The notes under the pieces: model-generated | Database searches by the model: none | The model's input: only the letters and a program-made list of their open reading frames with translations | What the model was told of the DNA's origin: nothing | Position numbers and translations under genes: made by a program | Source of the DNA: Gammaproteobacteria bacterium | GTDB taxonomy: Bacteria > Pseudomonadota > Gammaproteobacteria > Pseudomonadales > Pseudomonadaceae | Assembly: GCA_012800475.1 (NCBI GenBank) | Contig: JAAZJF010000123.1 | Span: 1-14,792 of the forward strand | Length of the DNA stretch: 14,792 nucleotides | Direction of reading: 5' to 3' | Shown here: positions 1 to 6,827 of the stretch, in pieces | Position numbering within the stretch: position 1 is the first letter of the stretch | How the letters are laid out: each line of letters opens with the position of its first letter

Positions 1-615
1 AAACATGGCGCCGACTGCACTAAACGCGCCGGTTGCCAAGCGTTGTCGCTGGCGAAACCATTGGGCTAGGCGGGCGCCGGTGAAAATCAATAGACTCAGA
101 TAAATTCCGCTAATCAACTGCAAAATCAATCCAAGCACTAGAAACGATAAACCAGGATGGGCGTAGCCTGGATCGACGAACTGAATAAAAAATGAAACAA
201 AAAACAAAATAGCTTTAGGGTTCGAGATGCTCAGCAAAAAGGCTTTGTGGGTGGGCCGCGATGCCTGTTTTTGCTGCTCGATCTGCGCCGCAACTTGAGG
301 CGGGTTGCGCATTGAGCGAACGGCTGCAAGCAGCATATTCAGACCCAACCAACACAAGTACGCCGCACCCAAGTATTTCAAGACTAAAAAGAACATCGGT
401 TCAGTGCGCAGTAAGGATGCAATGCCGATGGCGGATAACGTCATCAGCACCGTATCACCTAAGAACACACCACCGGCGGCTTTATAGCCAGCGCTAATTC
501 CCCGCTGAGCGGCTGTGGCCAGCACGAACAATGAGTTCGGTCCAGGCAACAACACAATAAACACAGTGCCGAGGACATAAGTCCACAGATCCGTGATGCC
601 CAAGCTGGGTAACAT
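1..615 (-). CDS. leuE: LysE/LeuE-family amino-acid exporter (3' end cut off)
   Basis: Inner-membrane transporter of the LysE/RhtB (LeuE-like) family. Members export amino acids such as leucine or lysine, but the substrate here is not known. The 205 residues visible begin with ATG at 615 and run off the window without a stop. E. coli LeuE has about 212 residues, so only a few are missing. Visible family marks are a first membrane segment ending in PGPN (residues 24-27), the LGD stretch near 52-54, a hydrophobic helix at about 75-97, NPKA (132-135) at the start of the next helix, and two more hydrophobic stretches at about 155-180. A charged loop (about 100-124) splits the protein in two halves. 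The start lies 12 bases after the carA stop, with AAGGG upstream, so it is probably co-transcribed with carA. In P. aeruginosa, as I recall, an orf of this family sits between carA and carB. The family is confident; the leuE symbol is by resemblance only. Confidence 0.85.
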   Translation of the reverse strand, partial: MLPSLGITDLWTYVLGTVFIVLLPGPNSLFVLATAAQRGISAGYKAAGGVFLGDTVLMTLSAIGIASLLRTEPMFFLVLKYLGAAYLCWLGLNMLLAAVRSMRNPPQVAAQIEQQKQASRPTHKAFLLSISNPKAILFFVSFFIQFVDPGYAHPGLSFLVLGLILQLISGIYLSLLIFTGARLAQWFRQRQRLATGAFSAVGAMF

Positions 616-627
616 AGCCAGCAGCCC

Positions 628-1764
628 TTAGCTACGCGCAGTCATTGACGCGACAAAGCGATCAAATAAAGAGCTGACATCATTGGGACCTGGGCTCGCT
701 TCTGGGTGGCCTTGGAATCCAAATGCAGCTTTATCTGTGCGCTCAATACCTTGTAGCGTTTGGTCAAACAACGACACATGCGTGACGACCAAGTTGGCTG
801 GCAAGCTGTCTTTATCCACGGCAAAACCATGGTTTTGACTGGTGATCATCACCATACCCGTTTTTAAATCCTGCACCGGATGGTTTGCACCGTGGTGACC
901 GCTAACCATTTTCATGGTGCGCGCGCCAGAAGCTAATGCAAGCAGTTGATGTCCTAAGCAAATACCAAACACTGGGATGTCGGCTGCCAAAATCTCTTGA
1001 ATGGCGCTAATCGCGTAATCACATGGCTCTGGATCACCTGGGCCATTGGACAAGAACACACCATCGGGATTCAACGCCAACACTTCGCTGGCTGGAGTAC
1101 GTGCTGGCACGACCGTTAAACGGCAACCGCGCGCAACCAAGACGCTGAGAATATTGCGTTTCACGCCAAAGTCGTAGACCACAACATGATGCGGCAACTG
1201 ACCGGCTTGAATCTCTGGGTGGCTGTCAGTCAATAACTGCCACGGGCCTTTGCGCCATTCGTAGATTGTATCGGTGCTAACTTCTTGTGCTAAATCCAAG
1301 CCTTGCAGGCCGGTAAAGCCGCGCGCCAATTCCAATGCACGCTCTGGCGTGGCATCTTCACCCGCTAAAATACAACCGCTTTGTGCGCCTGATTCACGCA
1401 AAATACGTGTCAAGCGACGCGTATCAATGCCAGCGATGGCGACAATGTTATTAGCTTTTAAGTATTCGCCTAACGGCTGTTTGTCGCGAAAGTTACTTGA
1501 AAGCAGCGGTAAATCGCGAATAATTAACCCTGATGCCCAAACCCGATCAGACTCTGCATCTTCAGGAGTGGTGCCGGTATTACCAATGTGTGGATAGGTT
1601 AACGCGACCAACTGACGAGCATAGGATGGGTCTGTAAGAATTTCCTGATAGCCGGTCATGGCAGTATTAAAGACCACCTCACCAACGGTTTGACCGTCAA
1701 TTCCAATGGCTTCGCCGCGAAAAATGCTGCCGTCAGCAAGGGCGAGTATGGCTGGCTTAGTCAA
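628..1764 (-). CDS. carA: Carbamoyl-phosphate synthase small (glutaminase) subunit
   Basis: The glutamine-hydrolysing subunit of carbamoyl-phosphate synthetase. It releases ammonia from glutamine and channels it to CarB, supplying carbamoyl phosphate for arginine and pyrimidine synthesis in the cytoplasm. The N-terminal CarA domain covers about residues 1-150. The class I glutamine amidotransferase domain covers about 190-375, with SNGPGDP near 239-245, the nucleophile in GICLGHQ (Cys269) and the GHPEASPGP stretch with His353 and Glu355. These positions match the E. coli catalytic triad. I chose the TTG at 1762-1764. It follows GGGAGG by five bases, gives the family N-terminus (MTKPAILALADGS) and the typical length of 378 residues. 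An in-frame ATG at 1798-1800 would add 12 unconserved residues and has no good ribosome site. A terminator-like hairpin lies just upstream (1810-1848). The leuE-like gene follows at once. Confidence 0.95.
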   Translation of the reverse strand: MTKPAILALADGSIFRGEAIGIDGQTVGEVVFNTAMTGYQEILTDPSYARQLVALTYPHIGNTGTTPEDAESDRVWASGLIIRDLPLLSSNFRDKQPLGEYLKANNIVAIAGIDTRRLTRILRESGAQSGCILAGEDATPERALELARGFTGLQGLDLAQEVSTDTIYEWRKGPWQLLTDSHPEIQAGQLPHHVVVYDFGVKRNILSVLVARGCRLTVVPARTPASEVLALNPDGVFLSNGPGDPEPCDYAISAIQEILAADIPVFGICLGHQLLALASGARTMKMVSGHHGANHPVQDLKTGMVMITSQNHGFAVDKDSLPANLVVTHVSLFDQTLQGIERTDKAAFGFQGHPEASPGPNDVSSLFDRFVASMTARS

Positions 1765-1769
1765 GAAGA

Positions 1770-1775
1770 CCTCCC
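1770..1775 (-). promoter_or_regulatory. Ribosome binding site fixing the TTG start of carA
   Basis: GGGAGG on the minus strand, five bases before TTG at 1764. It is the strongest Shine-Dalgarno sequence near the 5' end of carA and is the main reason for preferring TTG to the upstream in-frame ATG at 1800. The site lies inside the reading frame that the ATG would open. Confidence 0.75.
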
Positions 1776-1809
1776 GTAATTTAGACTGGTATGCACACAT
1801 TTTATTCGC

Positions 1810-1848
1810 AAAAAAGCGGAATGACGTGAGTTGACATCATTCCGCTTT
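1810..1848 (-). terminator. Intrinsic terminator or attenuator between dapB and carA
   Basis: On the minus strand, a 12 bp perfect stem (AAAGCGGAATGA paired with TCATTCCGCTTT) can extend by three more pairs (one G-U) around the six-base loop CAACTC. It ends in a run of six T at 1815-1810. It lies after dapB and only 45 bases before the carA start, so either it ends transcripts coming from dapB or it attenuates transcription entering carA. A weak promoter-like TACAAT upstream (1895-1900) and very short reading frames around the stem make attenuation possible but unproven. The reverse orientation is followed by TTTATTT, but no plus-strand gene needs a terminator here. Confidence 0.7.
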
Positions 1849-1894
1849 ATTTGAATTCATCTGGGCGCACTTCTAGTGGATACACTAAAAACAG

Positions 1895-1900
1895 ATTGTA
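1895..1900 (-). promoter_or_regulatory. Possible -10 element of a carA promoter
   Basis: TACAAT on the minus strand, in the gap between the dapB stop and the hairpin before carA. No good -35 hexamer lies 16-18 bases upstream: TTCCGG is at 17 bases, while TTGAAA is only 8 bases away. The call therefore rests on the -10 alone. If real, it would start a leader of about 120 bases that contains the hairpin at 1810-1848. Confidence 0.25.
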
Positions 1901-1936
1901 CTGGTTTTTTTCAAAAACCGGAAGCAAACAAACTGA

Positions 1937-2740
1937 TCAATGTAACTCTAAAACATCTTGCATGTCATAGAGCCCAGCTGACTTACCGGCCAACCATTGC
2001 ACAGAACGCACCGCACCTTTAGCAAAGGTCATGCGACTGGACGCTTTATGGGTAATTTCAACCCGCTCACCATCAGCCGCAAACAACACGGTGTGATCAC
2101 CCACGACATCACCCGCACGTACCGTAGCAAAGCCAATCGTTTCACGCTCACGCGCACCGGTTTGCCCTTCACGTCCGTACACCGCAACATCGGTGAGATT
2201 ACGCCCTAATGCAGCCGCTACAACCTCACCCATACGCAATGCGGTACCCGACGGCGCATCAACTTTATGGCGGTGGTGCGCTTCAATAATTTCAATATCA
2301 GCATCATCACCCAACACGCGCGCGGCGGTATCCAGCAATTTTAAGCACAGATTTACGCCCACACTGAAGTTGGCGGCAAACACAATCGCGATATCTTGAC
2401 CTGCATCTTGCAACAGCTGACGCTCAGCCTCAGAAAAACCTGTAGTACCAATCACCATGGCTTTACCCGCTTGGCGACATACCGCCAAGTTATGCAAAGT
2501 CACCGTAGGGTGGGTGAAATCAATCAGTACATCAAAATCATCCAATACGTTGGACAGATCACCGACTAAATTCACACCGATGCGACCCACACCCGCCAAC
2601 TCGCCCACATCAGCACCAATTAAGCTGCTTTCTGGACGATCAATGGCTGCGGTTAATTGCAAAGTAGGCACCGCGCGCACCGCTTCAATTAATGTTTTAC
2701 CCATGCGCCCTGCGGCACCTACCACTGCAACTCGAAGCAT
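1937..2740 (-). CDS. dapB: 4-hydroxy-tetrahydrodipicolinate reductase
   Basis: NAD(P)H-dependent cytoplasmic reductase of the lysine and diaminopimelate pathway. It turns hydroxy-tetrahydrodipicolinate into tetrahydrodipicolinate, a precursor of peptidoglycan cross-links and lysine. The 267 residues match the usual family length. The N-terminal Rossmann motif GAAGRMG is at residues 8-14, with GTTGF at about 98-102 and FAANFSVGVN at about 121-130. The catalytic stretch EAHHRHKVDAPSGTA starts at 153, with His155 and Lys159 as the likely acid/base pair (E. coli His159 and Lys163). The C-terminus ends in GLYDMQDVL, as in Pseudomonas DapB. The ATG is preceded by GGAAG at a normal distance. The gene follows dnaJ by 66 bases with no terminator seen, so it is probably read through from the chaperone genes. 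It is followed by a 172-base gap before carA. Confidence 0.97.
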   Translation of the reverse strand: MLRVAVVGAAGRMGKTLIEAVRAVPTLQLTAAIDRPESSLIGADVGELAGVGRIGVNLVGDLSNVLDDFDVLIDFTHPTVTLHNLAVCRQAGKAMVIGTTGFSEAERQLLQDAGQDIAIVFAANFSVGVNLCLKLLDTAARVLGDDADIEIIEAHHRHKVDAPSGTALRMGEVVAAALGRNLTDVAVYGREGQTGARERETIGFATVRAGDVVGDHTVLFAADGERVEITHKASSRMTFAKGAVRSVQWLAGKSAGLYDMQDVLELH

Positions 2741-2806
2741 CGTTAGTCTTCCACGCTTATTAAAATGAATAGTTGTGCACTCAAATCAAAACACACACAT
2801 TAACAA

Positions 2807-3931
2807 TTACAGGTCACCGAAAAAACGCTTTACGCCTTCAAACCAGCTACTTTTTTTTGGCGAATGTGAATCATCACCCTGCAAGCTCACACGAAACTCT
2901 TCCAACAATTCACGCTGACGCTTGTCGAGTTTCACCGGTGTTTCCACTGCCACGCGGCACATCAAATCACCCACGCCACCACCACGCACAGGCGTGACAC
3001 CTTTACCACGTAGACGGAATAGCTTATTGGTTTGCGTGCCTTCTGGAATCTTCAGCTTAACGCGCCCACCTAAGGTTGGCACTTCAAGCTCGCCACCTAA
3101 AGCAGCATCGGCAAAACTGATCGGCACTTCACAGTACAGGTCGCGACCATCGCGCTGGAAAATAGCGTGTGGACGCACATTGACCACCACATACAAATCA
3201 CCAGCTGGGCCACCTAAAGTACCCGCCTCGCCTTCACCTGTTAAACGAATGCGATCTCCGGTATCCACACCGGCCGGCACTTTAACCGATAAGGTTTTTT
3301 CTTCTTCAACACGACCCTGACCCTGACAACTATTGCACGGATCAGTAACCATCTTGCCTGAACCATGACAGCGCGGACAGGTTTGCTGTACAGCAAAGAA
3401 CCCTTGCTGCATACGCACTTGGCCCATTCCGTTACAGGTGGTACAGGTGACTGGGCTGGTGCCTTTTTTCGCGCCTGAACCGCTGCATGGCTTACAGTCA
3501 GCCAATGTCGGGACACGAATATTTTCCGTCGTACCACGCACGGCTTCTTCAAGACTCAGCTCCATGGTGTAGCGCAGATCACTGCCACGCTGTGGGCCAC
3601 CACGACCGCCGCCACCGCCGCCAAAGAAGTCGCTAAATACATCTCCAAAGACATCGGAGAAATTACCGCCACCGCCACCACCAAAACCACCGCCACCCAT
3701 TTGCGGGTCTACGCCGGCATGACCATGACGATCATAGGCTGCGCGCTTATCTTCGTCAGATAAGACTTCGTAGGCTTCGTTGGCTTCTTTAAATTTGTCT
3801 TCTGCATCTTTGTCATCCGGATTGCGGTCCGGGTGAAATTTCATAGCCAGTCGGCGATAGGCTTTTTTCAGCTCTGCTGCAGTCGCACTGCGCTCAACAC
3901 CCAGTACTTCGTAATAATCACGCTTTGACAT
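2807..3931 (-). CDS. dnaJ: Chaperone protein DnaJ (Hsp40)
   Basis: Co-chaperone that delivers unfolded proteins to DnaK and stimulates its ATPase. Its 374 residues have the full type I layout. The J domain covers about 1-70 with HPD at 33-35. A glycine/phenylalanine-rich linker covers about 77-115. Four CxxCxGxG zinc repeats start at Cys146, Cys163, Cys185 and Cys199. The C-terminal substrate-binding domains cover about 210-350. All eight zinc cysteines are present. The ATG start gives the standard MSKRDYYEVLGV N-terminus, with GGAG nine bases upstream. The gene follows dnaK after 114 bases that contain a strong hairpin (3966-3995), which may lower DnaJ output relative to DnaK. No sigma-32 promoter was found directly before dnaJ, so it probably depends on the dnaK promoter. 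Confidence 0.98.
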   Translation of the reverse strand: MSKRDYYEVLGVERSATAAELKKAYRRLAMKFHPDRNPDDKDAEDKFKEANEAYEVLSDEDKRAAYDRHGHAGVDPQMGGGGFGGGGGGNFSDVFGDVFSDFFGGGGGGRGGPQRGSDLRYTMELSLEEAVRGTTENIRVPTLADCKPCSGSGAKKGTSPVTCTTCNGMGQVRMQQGFFAVQQTCPRCHGSGKMVTDPCNSCQGQGRVEEEKTLSVKVPAGVDTGDRIRLTGEGEAGTLGGPAGDLYVVVNVRPHAIFQRDGRDLYCEVPISFADAALGGELEVPTLGGRVKLKIPEGTQTNKLFRLRGKGVTPVRGGGVGDLMCRVAVETPVKLDKRQRELLEEFRVSLQGDDSHSPKKSSWFEGVKRFFGDL

Positions 3932-3965
3932 CAGTTTTAACTCCGGATTTGCTACCTGCCAGACA

Positions 3966-3995
3966 CACCAACGCGGGAACGAGTCCCGCGTGGTG
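3966..3995 (-). other. Strong stem-loop in the dnaK-dnaJ intergenic gap
   Basis: On the minus strand, CACCA and CGCGGGA pair with TCCCGCG and TGGTG around a short CTCGT loop, with one unpaired T. No T-run follows, so it is not a classical intrinsic terminator. Between dnaK and dnaJ it could block 3' exonucleases on a processed dnaK message or pause RNA polymerase. It could also be a single copy of a chromosomal palindromic (REP-like) repeat. The function is inferred from position only. Confidence 0.6.
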
Positions 3996-4045
3996 AATCA
4001 TCACTGCATTACTGTAAAGTCACTGCAGGGCTTAGATTAAGAGAA

Positions 4046-5965
4046 TTACTTCTTCTCAGTATCCTTAACCTCTTCAAACTCAGCATCAACCACATCATCA
4101 GCATTGTCGTCGCTCGCTGCATCAGTCGGCTGCTCGCCTTGTTCTGCTTGCTCGGCGTACATTTTCTGCGCCAATGGTGCGCTGGCTTGTGACAGAGCTT
4201 CAACTTTGGCATCGATCGCTTCTTTGTCGTCGCCTTTCACAGCATCTTCCAGTTCAGCTAACGCCGCTTCAATGGTTGCTTTGTCTTCGTCAGTGGCTTT
4301 ATCGCCGGCTTCGGTAATCATTTTACGCGTTGCGTGTACCAGTTGGTCACCTTGGTTACGTGCAGTGGCCAGCTCTTCAAACTTACGGTCTTCATCAGCA
4401 TGCGCTTCAGCGTCGCGTACCATTTGCTCAACTTCGTCATCGCTTAAACCGGAGTTGGCTTTAATCACGATGGACTGCTCTTTACCCGTGGCCTTGTCTT
4501 TAGCTGATACGTTCAAGATACCGTTGGCATCAATATCAAAGGTCACTTCAATTTGTGGCGTGCCACGTGGCGCTGGTGGAATATCAGCTAAGTCAAAACG
4601 ACCCAGAGATTTGTTCACTGCAGCTTGCTTACGCTCACCTTGTAATACGTGAATGGTTACTGCGTTCTGGTTGTCATCAGCAGTTGAGAACACCTGTGAT
4701 TTCTTGGTAGGAATCGTGGTGTTTTTCTCAATCAGCGCCGTCATAATGCCACCCATGGTTTCAATACCAAGAGTCAGCGGGCTCACGTCGAGCAACAGAA
4801 CGTCTTTCACATCACCTGACAGTACTGCACCTTGAATCGCTGCACCCATGGCAACAGCTTCATCTGGGTTCACGTCACGGCGTGCTTCTTTCTTAAAGAA
4901 CTCAGCAACAGTTTTCTGCACTAAAGGCATACGTGTTTGACCACCGACTAAAATCACGTCGTTGATCTCACTGACATCAATACCCGCATCTTTCAAAGCA
5001 ACACGGCATGGCTCTAAGGTGCGCTGTACTAAGTCGCTCACCAAACCTTCTAACTTGGCACGTGTGATCACTAAATTTAAGTGCTTAGGACCGCTTGCAT
5101 CAGCCGTGATGTACGGTAAGTTCACATCCGTTTGTTGTGCTGAAGACAGCTCAATTTTAGCTTTTTCTGCAGCTTCTTTCAGACGCTGCATGGCCAGTGG
5201 ATCACCTTTGAGGTCAAAGCCTGTGTCTTTCTTAAACTGATCAACTAAGTCATTGATCAACAGGTTGTCAAAGTCTTCACCACCTAAGAACGTATCACCG
5301 TTCGTGGCCAATACTTCAAACTGGTGTTCGCCATCCACTTCAGCAATTTCAATCACTGAAACGTCAAACGTACCGCCACCTAAGTCATAAACGATAACAG
5401 TATGGTCGCCTTGCGCTTTATCCATACCGTAAGCCAATGCCGCAGCAGTGGGCTCATTAATAATGCGCTTAACGTCTAAACCAGCAATACGGCCGGCGTC
5501 TTTAGTGGCTTGACGCTGACTGTCGTTAAAATAAGCAGGTACTGTTACAACCGCTTCAGTAACGGGCTCACCGAGGTAGTCCTCAGCGGTTTTTTTCATT
5601 TTCTTCAGCACTTCCGCAGAGATTTGCGGCGGCGCCATTTTCTCGCCCTTCACTTCGACCCAAGCATCACCATTGTCTGCTTTAGCGATTTTGTAAGGAA
5701 CCATCTGAATATCTTTCTGCACAACGTCTTCGTCAAAACGACGACCAATCAGACGCTTCACTGCATACAGCGTATTGTGTGGGTTGGTAACTGACTGACG
5801 CTTAGCTGCTTGACCGACTAAGATTTCGCCATCATTGGTGTAAGCAATGATCGAAGGTGTAGTACGACCGCCTTCTGCGTTTTCAAGAATCTTAGCAACA
5901 CCGTTCTCCATAACAGATACGCAAGAGTTGGTGGTACCCAGGTCAATACCGATAATTCTACCCAT
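4046..5965 (-). CDS. dnaK: Chaperone protein DnaK (Hsp70)
   Basis: Cytoplasmic ATP-dependent chaperone that binds unfolded segments of client proteins. It works with DnaJ as ATPase stimulator and GrpE as nucleotide exchange factor, and in enteric bacteria it also restrains sigma-32. The 639 residues match the family. The N-terminal phosphate loop IGIDLGTTNSCVSV is at about 5-18. VPAYFNDSQRQATKDAG begins at 142, and DLGGGTFD is at 194-201 with Thr199. The hydrophobic linker DVLLLDVSPLTLG lies near 385-400, then the beta-sandwich peptide-binding domain and helical lid. An acidic tail ends in EEVKDTEKK, keeping the EEVKD-type C-terminus. AGGAGA lies six bases before the ATG. A sigma-32 promoter (6041-6068) lies before the gene, besides read-through from grpE. 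The long open frames on the opposite strand are a known side effect of dnaK codon usage. Confidence 0.99.
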   Translation of the reverse strand: MGRIIGIDLGTTNSCVSVMENGVAKILENAEGGRTTPSIIAYTNDGEILVGQAAKRQSVTNPHNTLYAVKRLIGRRFDEDVVQKDIQMVPYKIAKADNGDAWVEVKGEKMAPPQISAEVLKKMKKTAEDYLGEPVTEAVVTVPAYFNDSQRQATKDAGRIAGLDVKRIINEPTAAALAYGMDKAQGDHTVIVYDLGGGTFDVSVIEIAEVDGEHQFEVLATNGDTFLGGEDFDNLLINDLVDQFKKDTGFDLKGDPLAMQRLKEAAEKAKIELSSAQQTDVNLPYITADASGPKHLNLVITRAKLEGLVSDLVQRTLEPCRVALKDAGIDVSEINDVILVGGQTRMPLVQKTVAEFFKKEARRDVNPDEAVAMGAAIQGAVLSGDVKDVLLLDVSPLTLGIETMGGIMTALIEKNTTIPTKKSQVFSTADDNQNAVTIHVLQGERKQAAVNKSLGRFDLADIPPAPRGTPQIEVTFDIDANGILNVSAKDKATGKEQSIVIKANSGLSDDEVEQMVRDAEAHADEDRKFEELATARNQGDQLVHATRKMITEAGDKATDEDKATIEAALAELEDAVKGDDKEAIDAKVEALSQASAPLAQKMYAEQAEQGEQPTDAASDDNADDVVDAEFEEVKDTEKK

Positions 5966-6040
5966 TTTAAATCTCCTAAATTCTGTTTCAATCCCAGCTC
6001 AGTGTTGGGCTGAATAAACTATTAATTAACTTGCTTAACT

Positions 6041-6068
6041 AGATGGGGCTGTTTGTAGATATTTCAAG
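6041..6068 (-). promoter_or_regulatory. Sigma-32 heat-shock promoter of dnaK
   Basis: On the minus strand, CTTGAA (6068-6063), a 14-base spacer and CCCCATCT (6048-6041) match the sigma-32 consensus CTTGAAA / CCCCATnT. The -35 element overlaps the TGA stop codon of grpE (6064-6066). The predicted transcript starts near 6034 and has an untranslated leader of about 70 bases before dnaK. This gives dnaK and dnaJ their own heat-shock input in addition to the grpE promoter. Confidence 0.8.
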
Positions 6069-6633
6069 CCTGCTCATCAATTTTTACGGGCGGCTCGCTG
6101 GGTGCCTTACTGACCACAACCATCGCAGGGCGCAACAAACGACCATTCATCGCATAACCGCACTGAAACACTTTCAACACACTATTGGGCTCAACATGGA
6201 TACTTTCTTCCATGGCCATCGCTTGCTGCTGCTCTGGATTAAAGGGCTCGCCTTGTGGATCCAGACGCTCAACCTGAAAGCGCTTCATAGTGTCTAAAAA
6301 GAGCTTATAGGTCAGCTCCATGCCTTCGCGCATAGGGCGCATTTTCTCATCATCTGGATCAGAGACTTCAATGCCGCGCTCCAGACTGTCCAGTACGGCT
6401 AACAAGTCTGTGGCAAATTTTTCCAAGGCAAACTTATGCGCCTTTTCAATATCTTGCTCCGCACGACGACGAATATTCTGCGCTTCAGCTGCCGCGCGCA
6501 AAGCGTTTTCTTGCGCTGTGGCCAGCTGATCTTCGAGCTCAGCGATGCGTTGATCTGCTGAGCCTGCTTCGGCATGTTGATTATCAGCATCTAAGTCAGA
6601 CGTTTGCTCATCTAAAGTTTGCTCGTCAGTCAT
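6064..6633 (-). CDS. grpE: Nucleotide exchange factor GrpE
   Basis: Homodimeric co-chaperone that releases ADP from DnaK and acts as a thermosensor in the chaperone cycle. The 189 residues show an acidic N-terminus rich in Glu, Asp and Gln (1-30), a long charged coiled-coil helix (about 30-85) containing RRRAEQDIEKAHKFALEKFA, and a C-terminal beta domain with the GrpE signature from FNPEQQQAMAM to GRLLRPAMVVVS. I chose the ATG at 6631-6633. It gives the MTDEQTLDEQ N-terminus like P. aeruginosa GrpE and follows AAGGAGG by five bases. A GTG further upstream (6669) lies inside the leader hairpin and would add 12 unconserved residues. A sigma-32 promoter lies at 6687-6714. dnaK follows after 98 bases. 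Confidence 0.97.
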   Translation of the reverse strand: MTDEQTLDEQTSDLDADNQHAEAGSADQRIAELEDQLATAQENALRAAAEAQNIRRRAEQDIEKAHKFALEKFATDLLAVLDSLERGIEVSDPDDEKMRPMREGMELTYKLFLDTMKRFQVERLDPQGEPFNPEQQQAMAMEESIHVEPNSVLKVFQCGYAMNGRLLRPAMVVVSKAPSEPPVKIDEQA

Positions 6634-6657
6634 GGCACCCTCCTTAATAAAGTAATC

Positions 6658-6672
6658 CAGGTGATTCACCTG
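6658..6672 (-). other. 5' leader hairpin of grpE mRNA
   Basis: CAGGTG-AAT-CACCTG on the minus strand is a perfect six-pair stem with a three-base loop. It begins only a few bases after the transcription start expected from the sigma-32 promoter and ends about 13 bases before the AAGGAGG ribosome site. A hairpin so near the 5' end often protects messages from RNase E. It does not cover the ribosome site, so a direct RNA-thermometer role is less likely. Confidence 0.45.
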
Positions 6673-6686
6673 CGTTATGCAAGGTT

Positions 6687-6714
6687 ATATGGGGTTGCTG
6701 TGGCGAACTTCAAG
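6687..6714 (-). promoter_or_regulatory. Sigma-32 heat-shock promoter of grpE
   Basis: On the minus strand, CTTGAA (6714-6709) plus G, then CCCCATAT (6694-6687), are separated by 14 bases (13 if the G is counted in the -35). This is an almost exact match to the sigma-32 consensus. The expected start near 6680 gives a leader of about 46 bases. It is the first promoter of the grpE-dnaK-dnaJ series and probably also feeds dapB. Confidence 0.87.
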
Positions 6715-6827
6715 CGCGCCACGATGAATTTATGACTCTTTTATCTATTTTTACTCTAAAGCCCCACAAAATAATGCACCGACTATCGGATTGACCGGCC
6801 AAATCAATATATTTTATCCAGCACCTC

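Noticed and set aside
1831..1836. Plus-strand TTGACA as a -35 box
   Set aside because: It is part of the hairpin loop and arm, there is no -10 at 16-18 bases, and no plus-strand gene follows.
1902..1921. A/T-rich inverted repeat (GGTTTTT / AAAAACC, loop GAA) just after dapB
   Set aside because: As a terminator it lacks a following T-run on the minus strand and has only two G-C pairs per arm. It is more likely just A/T-rich DNA near a promoter.
3595..3700. Glycine-codon repeat tract that could be taken for a tandem repeat
   Set aside because: It is the normal glycine/phenylalanine linker of DnaJ in frame, with mixed codons and no regular repeat unit.
4104..4652. Open frame of 182 codons on the plus strand opposite dnaK
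   Set aside because: dnaK reads perfectly on the other strand. Long antisense frames over dnaK are a common result of its codon usage, and this one shows no domain and no ribosome site.
6634..6669. 12-residue N-terminal extension of GrpE from a GTG start
   Set aside because: The GTG lies in the leader hairpin without a ribosome site, while the ATG at 6633 has AAGGAGG at ideal spacing and the family N-terminus.
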